A stretch of 64,000 nt of DNA from Stappia sp. MMSF_3263 (GTDB lineage: Bacteria; Pseudomonadota; Alphaproteobacteria; Rhizobiales; Stappiaceae). Position numbers and translations under genes: made by a program. The first letter of the stretch is position 1; each line of letters begins with the position of its first letter. Under the pieces are notes generated by a model. That model saw nothing but the letters and a program-made list of their open reading frames with translations. It was not told the origin of the DNA and searched no databases. The stretch lies in assembly GCF_030733745.1 (NCBI RefSeq), contig NZ_JASHIK010000014.1:62001-126000 (forward strand), written 5' to 3'. Of the stretch, positions 48,030-56,512 are shown in pieces.

Positions 48030-48480
48030 GCCGCCGCTCTGGCAGCCAATGGGCCCCGGCTCTGCGCTTGCGCTTGGCCGGGGTGGGTTCGGAGGTGTGG
48101 GCCACTTTCACGTCATTCCGGACGGCCTGCGGCGCAGCCGCATGGCCAGATCCGGAATCCAGCGCATAAGCCGCGCCGAAGGCGCGCAACCTGTTTCTTG
48201 ATCGGAAGCGCGGGCTACGCCCGCAACAGATATCTGGATGCCGGATCACGCGATGACGCTGCCGCGTCCCGCGGTCCGGCATGACGGGTATGAAGGTAAC
48301 TCCTGCGCTCCGCCCTCACCTCGCGTCTTCCCGGACGAGGCCGAAGGCCGAAGATCCTGTATCGGGAGGCACGGTGGGTGCGGGTTTGGCCCGGAGCGCG
48401 CCTCATAGGCCCTCGGCTCTCCGGTCCCGGGTCGCGCTTGCACTTGCCCGGGATGGCGAAACGAGAAGCCACAAGACAAA
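48030..48480. repeat. Mosaic intergenic repeats
   Basis: The 600-bp gap between the VasI-like gene and the M20 gene is filled with short palindromic words such as CATTCCGGAC...GATCCGGAATCC, GCCTGCGGCGCAGCCGCATGG and CCGGCATGACG. They are of the dispersed kind found between genes in this group. Reading frames across it are by-products of high GC. Confidence 0.6.
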
Positions 48481-48602
48481 ACCGGCGCAGGGGCGGTGGC
48501 CGCTACGCCGGTGGATCGCGGGGTGCCGCAGAATGAGAGAGTGGCCGAGCTCCTTCCGATCCGGAAGGGGTTTCGGCAACTCCAGCTTCAGGACGGCCGC
48601 CG

Positions 48603-49733
48603 TTACTTCAGCCGCAGCATCAGCCCGGCGATGAGCTTTGCCCGCTCGGTCAGGCTGGCGATCTCGATATGCTCGTTGAGCGTATGCAGGCCGGCGCCGC
48701 GCACGCCGATCGAGTCCAGCGTCGGAATGCCGAGCGCGCCGGTGAAGTTGCCATCCGAGCCGCCGCCGGCGCTGCAATGGGTGAGGTCGAAGCCGATCTC
48801 CCCGGCAATGCCGCGGGCCGTCTCGTAGACCGCGAGCGTGCCTTCGTCCGGCTCCCAGACCGGCCGCGTCACGCCGCGCGTCACCTCGATGACGACGTCG
48901 TTCTCCTCGCCGCTGAGCGCCAGCATGCGCTTGACGCCCTCGTCGAGGTCGTGCTGGCGCTTGGCCATGGACAGCACTTCCGCGTCGCAGAAGGACGAGA
49001 CGCAGTTGACCCACTGGCCGGCATGGATGACGCCGACGGAGAAGGTGCAGTCCTCGGTGGTCATCGCCTCGATCTCGAGGATCTTGCGCGCCATGGCGGC
49101 AATCGCCGAGCGGCCGTCCTTCAGCGCCCAGCCGGCATGGCTGGGGCGGCCCGAGGTGCGGATGTTGAAGCGGGCAATGGCAAAGCGCCCGGTGACGGCG
49201 GAGCCGTCGTGATGGGCCGGCTCGGGCACCAGCACGATCTTGTTCTTGCGCGCCTCCATCTCGATCAGTTCGCGCGTCGAGGGGGTGCCGACCTCCTCGT
49301 CGGGCGTGAACAGCACGGTGACAGGCAGCGGCGTCTCGATGCCGGCCAGCGTCAGTTGGCGCAGCACCTCGACCGTGACGTAGTTGCCGCCCTTCATGTC
49401 CTGGATGCCGGGTCCGTAGCAAAGCCCGTTCTCGACGCGCCAGGGGTTCTTTTCCAGCGTGCCAACGGGATGCACCGTGTCGAGATGACCGGAAACGAGG
49501 ATGCCCGGCTTGCCGAAATCCCTGTGCGGCATGCGCGCGCGCAACGAGCCGCCAAAGCCCATGCGCCCGGGGATGCGCTCGATCTCGGCGCCGATGGCGG
49601 CGAGATCGTAGGCGGCGAGATCCATCATCCGGTCGACGGCGGCCGCATCGAAGGTCGGGCTCTCGCACTCGACCCAGGGTTTCAGCCCGGCAAGCATCGT
49701 ATCGGTGTCAAAGGGCAGATCGAGATAGCTCAT
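48603..49733 (-). CDS. M20-family carboxypeptidase (CPG2-like)
   Basis: This 376-residue metallohydrolase has the zinc-binding His-Asp pair in SGHLDTVHPVG, the bridging GIQDMKGG Asp, the catalytic/metal acids in TPDEEVGTPSTR, and a C-terminal HTLNEHIEI His. The dimerisation lid domain lies between (about 180-290). The pattern fits the glutamate carboxypeptidase/peptidase T-like branch of M20, releasing a C-terminal residue from a small peptide or N-acyl amino acid. It is the last gene of the peptide-transport operon. Confidence 0.88.
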   Translation of the reverse strand: MSYLDLPFDTDTMLAGLKPWVECESPTFDAAAVDRMMDLAAYDLAAIGAEIERIPGRMGFGGSLRARMPHRDFGKPGILVSGHLDTVHPVGTLEKNPWRVENGLCYGPGIQDMKGGNYVTVEVLRQLTLAGIETPLPVTVLFTPDEEVGTPSTRELIEMEARKNKIVLVPEPAHHDGSAVTGRFAIARFNIRTSGRPSHAGWALKDGRSAIAAMARKILEIEAMTTEDCTFSVGVIHAGQWVNCVSSFCDAEVLSMAKRQHDLDEGVKRMLALSGEENDVVIEVTRGVTRPVWEPDEGTLAVYETARGIAGEIGFDLTHCSAGGGSDGNFTGALGIPTLDSIGVRGAGLHTLNEHIEIASLTERAKLIAGLMLRLK

Positions 49734-49775
49734 GGGGAGATTCCTGAAAGGTGTTTCACGAAATTCGGGGAGGCA

Positions 49776-50939
49776 TCAAAAGGAAAGACGCTTCTCGGCA
49801 ATGCGCGCCATGATGCTGGCGCCCACCGGCAGCATGTCGTCGTCGAGCAGGAAACCGGGATTGTGGACCGGCACGTCGCCCTTGTGGCCGAGCGTGCAAT
49901 AGGCGCCGGGGACCACCTTGAGCATGTCGGCGAAGTCCTCGCTGCCGGTCACCAGTTCCTCCGTCACGGTCGCCTTTTCAAGGCCGACAATGTCGCCGGC
50001 CGCCTCGCGGTAAGCCTCGGCGAGATCGGCATCGTTCATCAGCACATCGAAGATCGGGCGCAGGTCGGGAACGATCTCGACCTCGTAGGACTGGGCAAGG
50101 CCGGCGCACAGCTTGCCGACACGGTCGTGGATGAGGTCGCGGACCTCGTCGGAGAAATAGCGGATCGTGCCGGAAATCACCGCCTTGTCCGGAACGACAT
50201 TATAGGCCGAACCGGAATGGACCTGGGTCACGGAGAGGACCGCCGGCTCGGTCGCCGGAACGTTGCGGCTGATAACGGTCTGCAGGTTCTGCACCAGCGC
50301 GGTGGCGATGACGATCGGGTCGCGCGCATGGTGCGGCATCGCCCCGTGGCTGCCGACGCCGTTGATGGTGATGTCGAAGAAGGTGGCCCCCGCCATCGCC
50401 GCGCCCGGCTTGACGCCGAAGGTCTCCGGCGGAGCAAGCGGGTTGTTGTGCATGCCGTAGATCTCGTCGCAGGGGAACTTCTCGAACAGCCCCTCCTCCA
50501 GCATGGCGCGGGCACCGCCCAGCCCCTCCTCCGCCGGCTGGAAGATCAGCACGACACGGCCGGCGAAGTCGCGCGTCTCGGCAAGGTAGCGCGCCGCGCC
50601 GAGCAGCATCGTGGTGTGGCTGTCATGGCCGCAGCCGTGGAAGGCGCCCGGGTTCTTCGAGGCGTAGGGCAGGTTGGTCAGCTCGTCCATCGGCAGTGCG
50701 TCCATGTCGGCGCGCAGGCCGACGGAGCGCGATCCCTCCCGCTTGCCCTTGACGATGCCGACGACGCCGGTCTTGCCGATGCCTGTATGGACCTCGTCGA
50801 CACCCCATTTGCGCAGCAGTTCGGCAACGATGCCGGACGTGCGTACCTCCTCGAATCCGATCTCCGGGTTCTCGTGGAAGTCGCGGCGGATGTCGGTCAG
50901 TTCGCTGGCGTAGGCGGCGATCTTCGGCAGGACGGGCAT
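49776..50939 (-). CDS. M20D amidohydrolase (N-acyl-amino-acid/hippurate hydrolase type)
   Basis: This 387-residue enzyme starts with RRDFHENPEIGFEE, the standard M20D N-terminus. Metal-ligand motifs are RADMDALP, GCGHDSHTTMLLG (Cys-His-Asp-His), QPAEEGLGGARAM and the C-terminal HNPGFLLDDDMLP His. It hydrolyses N-acyl amino acids, hippurate or similar amides. It sits between the transporter ATPase (34-bp gap) and the second M20 gene (42-bp gap), so imported substrates could be cut in sequence by both. Confidence 0.9.
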   Translation of the reverse strand: MPVLPKIAAYASELTDIRRDFHENPEIGFEEVRTSGIVAELLRKWGVDEVHTGIGKTGVVGIVKGKREGSRSVGLRADMDALPMDELTNLPYASKNPGAFHGCGHDSHTTMLLGAARYLAETRDFAGRVVLIFQPAEEGLGGARAMLEEGLFEKFPCDEIYGMHNNPLAPPETFGVKPGAAMAGATFFDITINGVGSHGAMPHHARDPIVIATALVQNLQTVISRNVPATEPAVLSVTQVHSGSAYNVVPDKAVISGTIRYFSDEVRDLIHDRVGKLCAGLAQSYEVEIVPDLRPIFDVLMNDADLAEAYREAAGDIVGLEKATVTEELVTGSEDFADMLKVVPGAYCTLGHKGDVPVHNPGFLLDDDMLPVGASIMARIAEKRLSF

Positions 50940-50973
50940 GGGTTTTCTCCAGATGCGAAAAGGGGTGACAGGG

Positions 50974-52641
50974 TCACGCGGTCGTCAGTTCTCGGAAATT
51001 GGCGAAGTCCCAGGACCGGCCGGGAGCCGCCTCGATGAGAGCGCGGGTATAGGCGTGCCGGGGGCTGGCAAGGACGGCGGCGGCGGCATCGTGCTCGACG
51101 ACGCGGCCATGCTGCATCACCACCACCTCGTCGCAGATCTGCGCGGCGACGCGCAGGTCGTGGGTGATGAACAGGATGGCGATGCCGAGCTTTTCCTGCA
51201 GCTCGTCGAGGAGCTGCAGCACCTGCGCCTGCACGGAGACGTCGAGCGCGGAGACCGCCTCGTCGGCAACCAGCACGTCCGGCTCCATGGCGATGGCCCG
51301 GGCAATGGCGATGCGCTGGCGCTGGCCGCCGGAAAACTGGTGCGGGTAGCGGTCCAGCGCATCGTCGGGCAAGCCCACCAGGGCCAGCAGCTCGGCCGCC
51401 CGCTTCAGCGCCGCCTGCTTGTCGGTGCCGCTGTTGAGCGGCCCCTCGATCAGGCTGCGGCCGATGGTCCAGCGCGGATTGAGCGAGCGGAACGGGTCCT
51501 GGAAGACGATCTGCACATGCTTGCGGTGCGGCCTGAGTTCGCGCCGGGACAGGCGCGCGATGTCGATGCCGGCCACCTGCACATCGCCCCCGGTCGGGTC
51601 GATCAGCCGCATGATGCAGCGGGCGACAGTGGATTTTCCCGAGCCGCTCTCGCCGACGATGCCGAGCGTGCGGCCGCGCGGAATCTCGAAGCTGACCTCG
51701 CTTGCCGCCCGTGTCGGCTCGCGCCGGGAAAAGACGCCGTGCCCGCCATAGACCTTCTCCAGAGCGGTGACGGTCAGCACCGCCCCGCCCTCGGGCTCGG
51801 GGCGCGCGGCGCGCGGCGTCAGGCTGGGCACCGAGCGAAGCAGGTCGCGGGTATAGTCCTCGCGCGGTTCACGCAGCAGCTTTTCCACCGGCGCGTGTTC
51901 GACGATCCGCCCGAGCTTCATCACATGCACGGTGTCGGCGATTTCCGCCACCACGCCCATGTCATGGGTGATGAACAGAACCGCCGTGCCGTGCTTTTCC
52001 TGCATCTCGGAAATGAGGCTGAGGATCTGCTGCTGGGTGGTGACGTCGAGCGCGGTCGTCGGCTCGTCGGCGATCAGGAGCTGCGGTTCCAGGATCAGCG
52101 CCATGGCGATCATGATGCGCTGGCGCTGGCCGCCGGAGAGCTGGTGCGGATAGGAGCGGTAGATGCGCTCGACATCCGGCAGGTGGACCTGCTCCATGAT
52201 GTCGAGAACGCGGGCCCTCTTCTCGCGTGCCGGCAGCTTGGCGTGGGTGTCGAGCACTTCCTCGATCTGGTCGCCGACCCGCATCACCGGGTTGAGCGCG
52301 GTCATCGGCTCCTGGAAGATCATCGAGATCTTGCTGGCGCGCAGGTCGCGCATGGCGTTGGGGCCGAGCTCCAGCAGGTTGCGCCCCTCCAGCGCGATGC
52401 GCCCGCCGGTCACCTCCAGCGCGCCTTTCGGCAAGAGCCCCATGACGGACAGCGAGGTCACCGACTTGCCGGAGCCGCTTTCGCCGACAAGGCATACCGT
52501 CTCGCCCTGGCGGATGGTCAGCGAGATGCTGTCGAGAACGGGATCGGCGCTCGCATTGCCGGCAAGACGGACGCTCAGGTCGGTGATTTCCAGGACACTG
52601 GCTACGTCGTCGAATGTGCGGGACTTGAATTTCATGGTCAT
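50974..52641 (-). CDS. Peptide ABC transporter ATPase, DppD-DppF fusion
   Basis: This 555-residue protein has two complete nucleotide-binding domains. Domain 1 (about 10-265) has Walker A GESGSGKS, signature LSGGQRQRI and Walker B LLIADEP. Domain 2 (about 290-550) has GESGSGKS, FSGGQRQRI and VLVADEA. Each resembles DppD and DppF in order, with the oligopeptide-specific tails. The ATG at 52641 overlaps the stop of the permease gene by 4 bp. An ATG at 52635 has a better-spaced GGGAGGG. It powers the adjacent permeases. Confidence 0.93.
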   Translation of the reverse strand: MTMKFKSRTFDDVASVLEITDLSVRLAGNASADPVLDSISLTIRQGETVCLVGESGSGKSVTSLSVMGLLPKGALEVTGGRIALEGRNLLELGPNAMRDLRASKISMIFQEPMTALNPVMRVGDQIEEVLDTHAKLPAREKRARVLDIMEQVHLPDVERIYRSYPHQLSGGQRQRIMIAMALILEPQLLIADEPTTALDVTTQQQILSLISEMQEKHGTAVLFITHDMGVVAEIADTVHVMKLGRIVEHAPVEKLLREPREDYTRDLLRSVPSLTPRAARPEPEGGAVLTVTALEKVYGGHGVFSRREPTRAASEVSFEIPRGRTLGIVGESGSGKSTVARCIMRLIDPTGGDVQVAGIDIARLSRRELRPHRKHVQIVFQDPFRSLNPRWTIGRSLIEGPLNSGTDKQAALKRAAELLALVGLPDDALDRYPHQFSGGQRQRIAIARAIAMEPDVLVADEAVSALDVSVQAQVLQLLDELQEKLGIAILFITHDLRVAAQICDEVVVMQHGRVVEHDAAAAVLASPRHAYTRALIEAAPGRSWDFANFRELTTA

Positions 52642-53522
52642 CCCTCCCGCTTCTTCAGGCGCGGATCGAGCAGGTCGCGGGCCGTGTCGCCGAGCAGGTT
52701 GATCGACAGGATGCACAGCGACAACAGAAGTCCGGGCCAGAAGATCAGCGACGGCTTGAGCTGGAAGTAGACCCGGCCCTCGGCCATGATGTTGCCCCAG
52801 GTCGGGATCTCGGTGGAAACGCCGGCGCCGAGGAAGGACAGGATCGCCTCCGTCAGGATCGCCGAGGCGCAGATATAGGTGCCCTGCACCGTGAGCGGCG
52901 CCAGCGTGTTGGGCATCAGGTGCTGCCACAGGATCTTGGGCATGGAGGAACCGAGCGCGATCGCGGCCTCCACATAGGGTTCCTCGCGCGCCGACAGCAC
53001 GACCGAGCGCACCAGCCGCACCACGCGCGGGATCTCGGGGATCGTGATCGCCGCCATCACCGACCAGATGCTCGGGCCGTTGAGCGCGACAAGCGCGATG
53101 GCGAGCAGGATCGAGGGGATCGCCATCAGGCTGTCCATGATCCGCATGATGATCGCGTCGGCCATACGGAAGAAGCCGGAGACAAGGCCGATGACGAGAC
53201 CGATCAGAACGCTGACCACCGCCGCGCCGATGCCGATGAAGAGCGACACCTGGCCGCCGGTGACGACGCGCGAGAGCACGTCGCGGCCATAGGCATCTGT
53301 GCCCAGCGGATACATCTCGCTCGGCCCCTTGAGGCGCTGCACCGCGTCCATCGTCATCGGATCGTGCGGCACGATGAGCTGTGCGAGCAGCGCGGCGACG
53401 ACGATCACCGCCAGCACGATGGCGGCGAGCATCGGGCCGGTGCCGAGCCGCCAGTTGGCGGGCAGCGCGAGCGCGCCGAAGAGCCATTGCAGGCGGGAAG
53501 CCGGTTGCGTGTCAGAGCGCAT
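52638..53522 (-). CDS. Peptide ABC transporter permease, DppC type
   Basis: This 294-residue permease has about six helices. The N-terminal cytoplasmic segment ends near a first helix, and the EAA loop region reads EEPYVEAAIALGSSMPKILWQHLMPN. The PLGTDAYGRDVLSRV motif is typical of DppC/OppC. The ATG at 53522 has GGAGG 8 nt upstream. An ATG at 53546 is alternative. It pairs with DppB to form the channel. Confidence 0.93.
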   Translation of the reverse strand: MRSDTQPASRLQWLFGALALPANWRLGTGPMLAAIVLAVIVVAALLAQLIVPHDPMTMDAVQRLKGPSEMYPLGTDAYGRDVLSRVVTGGQVSLFIGIGAAVVSVLIGLVIGLVSGFFRMADAIIMRIMDSLMAIPSILLAIALVALNGPSIWSVMAAITIPEIPRVVRLVRSVVLSAREEPYVEAAIALGSSMPKILWQHLMPNTLAPLTVQGTYICASAILTEAILSFLGAGVSTEIPTWGNIMAEGRVYFQLKPSLIFWPGLLLSLCILSINLLGDTARDLLDPRLKKREG

Positions 53523-53579
53523 GGGCGGCCCTCCGGCGGGCGGCACGGAGACCGGGTCGGATCGGATACGGGCTGGTCA

Positions 53580-54521
53580 TCAGTAGCGGATCCTCGGGTC
53601 GAACAGCGTGTAGGACAGGTCGATGAGCAGGTTGATGAAGACGTAGAGGCCGCTGGTCAGCAGGATCATGCCCTGGATGACGGGGTAGTCGCGGGCCAGG
53701 ATCGCGTCGACGGTCAACCGCCCGATGCCGGGAATGTTGAAGACGCTCTCGGTGACGACGACGCCGCCGATCAGCAGCGCGAAGCCGGTGCCGATGATGG
53801 TCAGGATCGGCACCGCCGCGTTGCGCAGCGCATGGCGGAAGAGGACGATCTTCTCCTTCACGCCCTTGGCCCGGGCGGTGCGGATGTAGTCCTCGCCGAG
53901 CACTTCAAGCATCGAGGCACGGGTCATGCGGGCGATCAGCGCCACGTAGATCGTCGCCAGCGTCAGGCAGGGCAGGATGGCGCGGGCAAGGAACTTGCCG
54001 AAATCCTGCGAGGGCGCCGTATAGCCCTGCACCGGCAGCCAGCGCAGCTCGATGGAGAAGACCTGGATGAACATGTAGCCGATGACGAAGACCGGGATCG
54101 AGAAACCGAGCACGGAAAAGCTCATCACCGCGTAATCGGCCCAAGTGCGGTGCCGCCAGGCGGCGAGCACGCCCATCGGCACGGCGATCAGCACCGACAA
54201 GACGATGGTCATCACCGCGATGTTGACCGTCGGCCAGATGCGCTGGCCGATCATCTGGGTCACCGGCGTGTTGGAGATCAGCGAGGTGCCCAGCTCTCCC
54301 TTCATCAACAGCCCGACCCAGGTCAGGAACTGCACATGCAGCGGATCGGAGAGACCGAGCGACTGGCGGATCCGCTCGAGCTGGGCGGGCGTCGCCATGT
54401 CGCCGGCGATGATGGCGGCCGGGTCGCCGGGCGTCAGCCGCAGCAGCAGGAAGACGAAGACGGCGACGATGATCATCACCGGAATGACGGCGAGAACTCG
54501 CCTGAGGATATAGCCTAGCAT
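53580..54521 (-). CDS. Peptide ABC transporter permease, DppB type
   Basis: This 313-residue permease starts MLGYILRRVLAVIPVMI, as is usual for DppB/OppB. It has six helices and the EAA loop region (EDYIRTARAKGVKEKIVLFRHALRNA), and it ends DPRIRY. It probably transports di- or oligopeptides or a related small molecule with DppC. It lies 57 bp before dppC and 248 bp after the binding-protein gene. Confidence 0.94.
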   Translation of the reverse strand: MLGYILRRVLAVIPVMIIVAVFVFLLLRLTPGDPAAIIAGDMATPAQLERIRQSLGLSDPLHVQFLTWVGLLMKGELGTSLISNTPVTQMIGQRIWPTVNIAVMTIVLSVLIAVPMGVLAAWRHRTWADYAVMSFSVLGFSIPVFVIGYMFIQVFSIELRWLPVQGYTAPSQDFGKFLARAILPCLTLATIYVALIARMTRASMLEVLGEDYIRTARAKGVKEKIVLFRHALRNAAVPILTIIGTGFALLIGGVVVTESVFNIPGIGRLTVDAILARDYPVIQGMILLTSGLYVFINLLIDLSYTLFDPRIRY

Positions 54522-54722
54522 CGGATCGCGCTGTCCTTTGAGGCGTTGCGGGCCGTGCGGGAGCCGATGTCCCGCCTGGAATCCCGTGCCCCGGTTGAGA
54601 TCTGTGCTCGGTGTCGCGCGCGCCTGTCGGGCGGCGGACGCACTGTCCGGCGGGCACGCGGCACCGGCCGGCGAACCCGCCGGTGCCGCAAGGGCGCGTC
54701 GCGCCCCGCCCTTTCATCCGGG

Positions 54723-54757
54723 CATGTCCCGTCCGGCGCGAAACCGGACGGAACATG
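54723..54757 (-). terminator. Intra-operon hairpin after the binding-protein gene
   Basis: CATG-T-CCCGTCCGG pairs with CCGGACGG-A-ACATG over a CGCGAAA loop, a stem of about 14 bp just past the binding-protein stop and before the permeases. No T tract is present. Such hairpins often trim or stabilise mRNA so that the binding protein is made in excess. Confidence 0.6.
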
Positions 54758-54769
54758 TCATGGCGCGTT

Positions 54770-56410
54770 TCAGTCGGCCTTCTCGACGTTCCAGAAGACC
54801 GGAACCGGCGAGCCGAGCATGCCCGTCAGCTTGTTGCTGCGCGCCTGCGGCGAGGCATACTGGCCAAGCGGAATGTAGAGCACGTTGTCGAGCGTGTGCT
54901 TCTGGATCCGCGAGGCCACTTCCTTCTGCTTCTCCGGCGTGTCGGCGGCGATGAATTCGGCCTTCAGGGCCTCCATCGTCTCGTCCGTCGGCCAGCCGAA
55001 CCACGCCGCGTCGCCGCGGCCGTTGAGCATCGGGCTGATCAGGGGCGAGTTGATCTCCGGCACCAGCCAGTTGGTGAAGAAGATGTTCCAGCCGCCCTCG
55101 GAGGGCTTCGCCTGGCTGGCGCGACGCGTCACCAGCGTCTGCCAGTCCATCGGCTGCATGTCGACGTTGAAGCCGGCATTGCGCATGGCCTGGGCGGCCA
55201 CCACCGGCTGCGCGGTCAGGCTGACCACGTCCGTCGGCTGCATCAGGACGATCGGGGTTCCGTCATAGCCCGATTCCGCCAGCAGCTTCTTGGCGCCCTC
55301 GACGTCGCCGCCCGAGATCAGCGTCTCGGCGCCGGTCTCGTCCGCGAGCGGCGTCCCGCAGCCGAAGATCGCGCCGCAGACCGTGTAGTAGTCCGGATTG
55401 CCGATCAGCGTACCGAGCACGTCGGCCTGGCTGAGCGCCATCTGCGCGGCCTGGCGGACCTTCTTGTTGTCGAAGGGCGGGTGCTTGAAGTTCATCCGGC
55501 CGATGGTCTGGTAGCCGAGATCGTCGCGGGTCTCGACCGTCACGTCCTCGCTGGAGGCGAGGATCGGCAGAAGGTCGATCTGCACCTGCTCGATATAGTC
55601 GATCTCGCCCGACATGATCGCGTTGATCGCGGTCTGGGCGTCCGGCATGGTCACCCACTTGACCTCGTCGACCTTGACCACCTTGCCGCCGGCCATCCAG
55701 CTCGCCGGCTCGTCACGCGGGACATAGTCCTCGTTCTTGCGATAGGTGACCGAAACGCCCGGCTGGTACTCTTCCTCGACGAAGATGAAGGGTCCCGATC
55801 CGGTGTAGTCGGTGACCGCCTGGTCGGCGGAACCGCTGGCAACGCGCTCGGGCATGATGAAGGGCGGCAGGGCAGACTGCTTGCCAACCGTGTCGAGGAG
55901 CGCCGGGAACGGGCTCTTCAGCGTCCAGGCGAAGGTCTTGTCGTCCTTGGCCTCGAGGCTCTCGGTGATGTCGAAGATCAGCTGGCCGCCGGAATCGCGC
56001 TTGCCCCAGCGCTTCAGCGAGGCGATAGCATCGGCGGAGGTGACCGGCGCGCCGTCATGGAACTTGAGGCCGTCGCGCAGGGTGAAGGTATAGACGAGAC
56101 CGTCGTCGGAAACGGTCCAGTCCGCCATCTGCGGCTGCGGCTTGAAGTTCTCGTCCACGGCGACGAGCACGTCATAGATCATGTAGGCGTGATTGCGCGA
56201 GATATGCGCGGTGGTGATGATCGGGTCGAGGACGCGCAGGCCCGAATGCATCACGGCGGTGATCGTCTTGCCCTCGGCCACGGCCGGCGAGACCATGCCG
56301 GTGCCCGCGAGCAGCGCGGCGGCGAGCATGCCGGCAACCGCGGTGCGGGCCCGGCCCGACCACGACCGGGTGGTCCTGGTGTCGTGTCGAATGTCTTCAA
56401 GATGCAGCAT
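54770..56410 (-). CDS. ABC transporter substrate-binding protein, SBP_bac_5
   Basis: This 546-residue periplasmic protein has a long N-region with two Arg followed by a hydrophobic stretch and cleavage near AVA-E (about residue 45). Family segments include LRDGLKFHDGAPVTSADAI, MNFKHPPFDNKKVRQA and the C-terminal half with NIFFTNWLVPEIN. The family binds di- and oligopeptides, glutathione, nickel complexes and others. AAGGGAAG precedes the ATG. It is the second gene of the operon, after the M81 gene. Confidence 0.92.
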   Translation of the reverse strand: MLHLEDIRHDTRTTRSWSGRARTAVAGMLAAALLAGTGMVSPAVAEGKTITAVMHSGLRVLDPIITTAHISRNHAYMIYDVLVAVDENFKPQPQMADWTVSDDGLVYTFTLRDGLKFHDGAPVTSADAIASLKRWGKRDSGGQLIFDITESLEAKDDKTFAWTLKSPFPALLDTVGKQSALPPFIMPERVASGSADQAVTDYTGSGPFIFVEEEYQPGVSVTYRKNEDYVPRDEPASWMAGGKVVKVDEVKWVTMPDAQTAINAIMSGEIDYIEQVQIDLLPILASSEDVTVETRDDLGYQTIGRMNFKHPPFDNKKVRQAAQMALSQADVLGTLIGNPDYYTVCGAIFGCGTPLADETGAETLISGGDVEGAKKLLAESGYDGTPIVLMQPTDVVSLTAQPVVAAQAMRNAGFNVDMQPMDWQTLVTRRASQAKPSEGGWNIFFTNWLVPEINSPLISPMLNGRGDAAWFGWPTDETMEALKAEFIAADTPEKQKEVASRIQKHTLDNVLYIPLGQYASPQARSNKLTGMLGSPVPVFWNVEKAD

Positions 56411-56512
56411 CGTGCTTCCCTTTCTGGTTAAGGCAGTCGTTTCTTTTCGTTCTTGGCCGGATCGTTGCCCGGCTTTCAGCGCACGTTTGCAGGATGCCCG
56501 CTGCCTCGCAGG

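Noticed and set aside
48281-48634. 117-codon plus-strand frame in the 48.3-48.6 kb gap
   Set aside because: Falls in mosaic intergenic repeats, without start signal or recognisable product.
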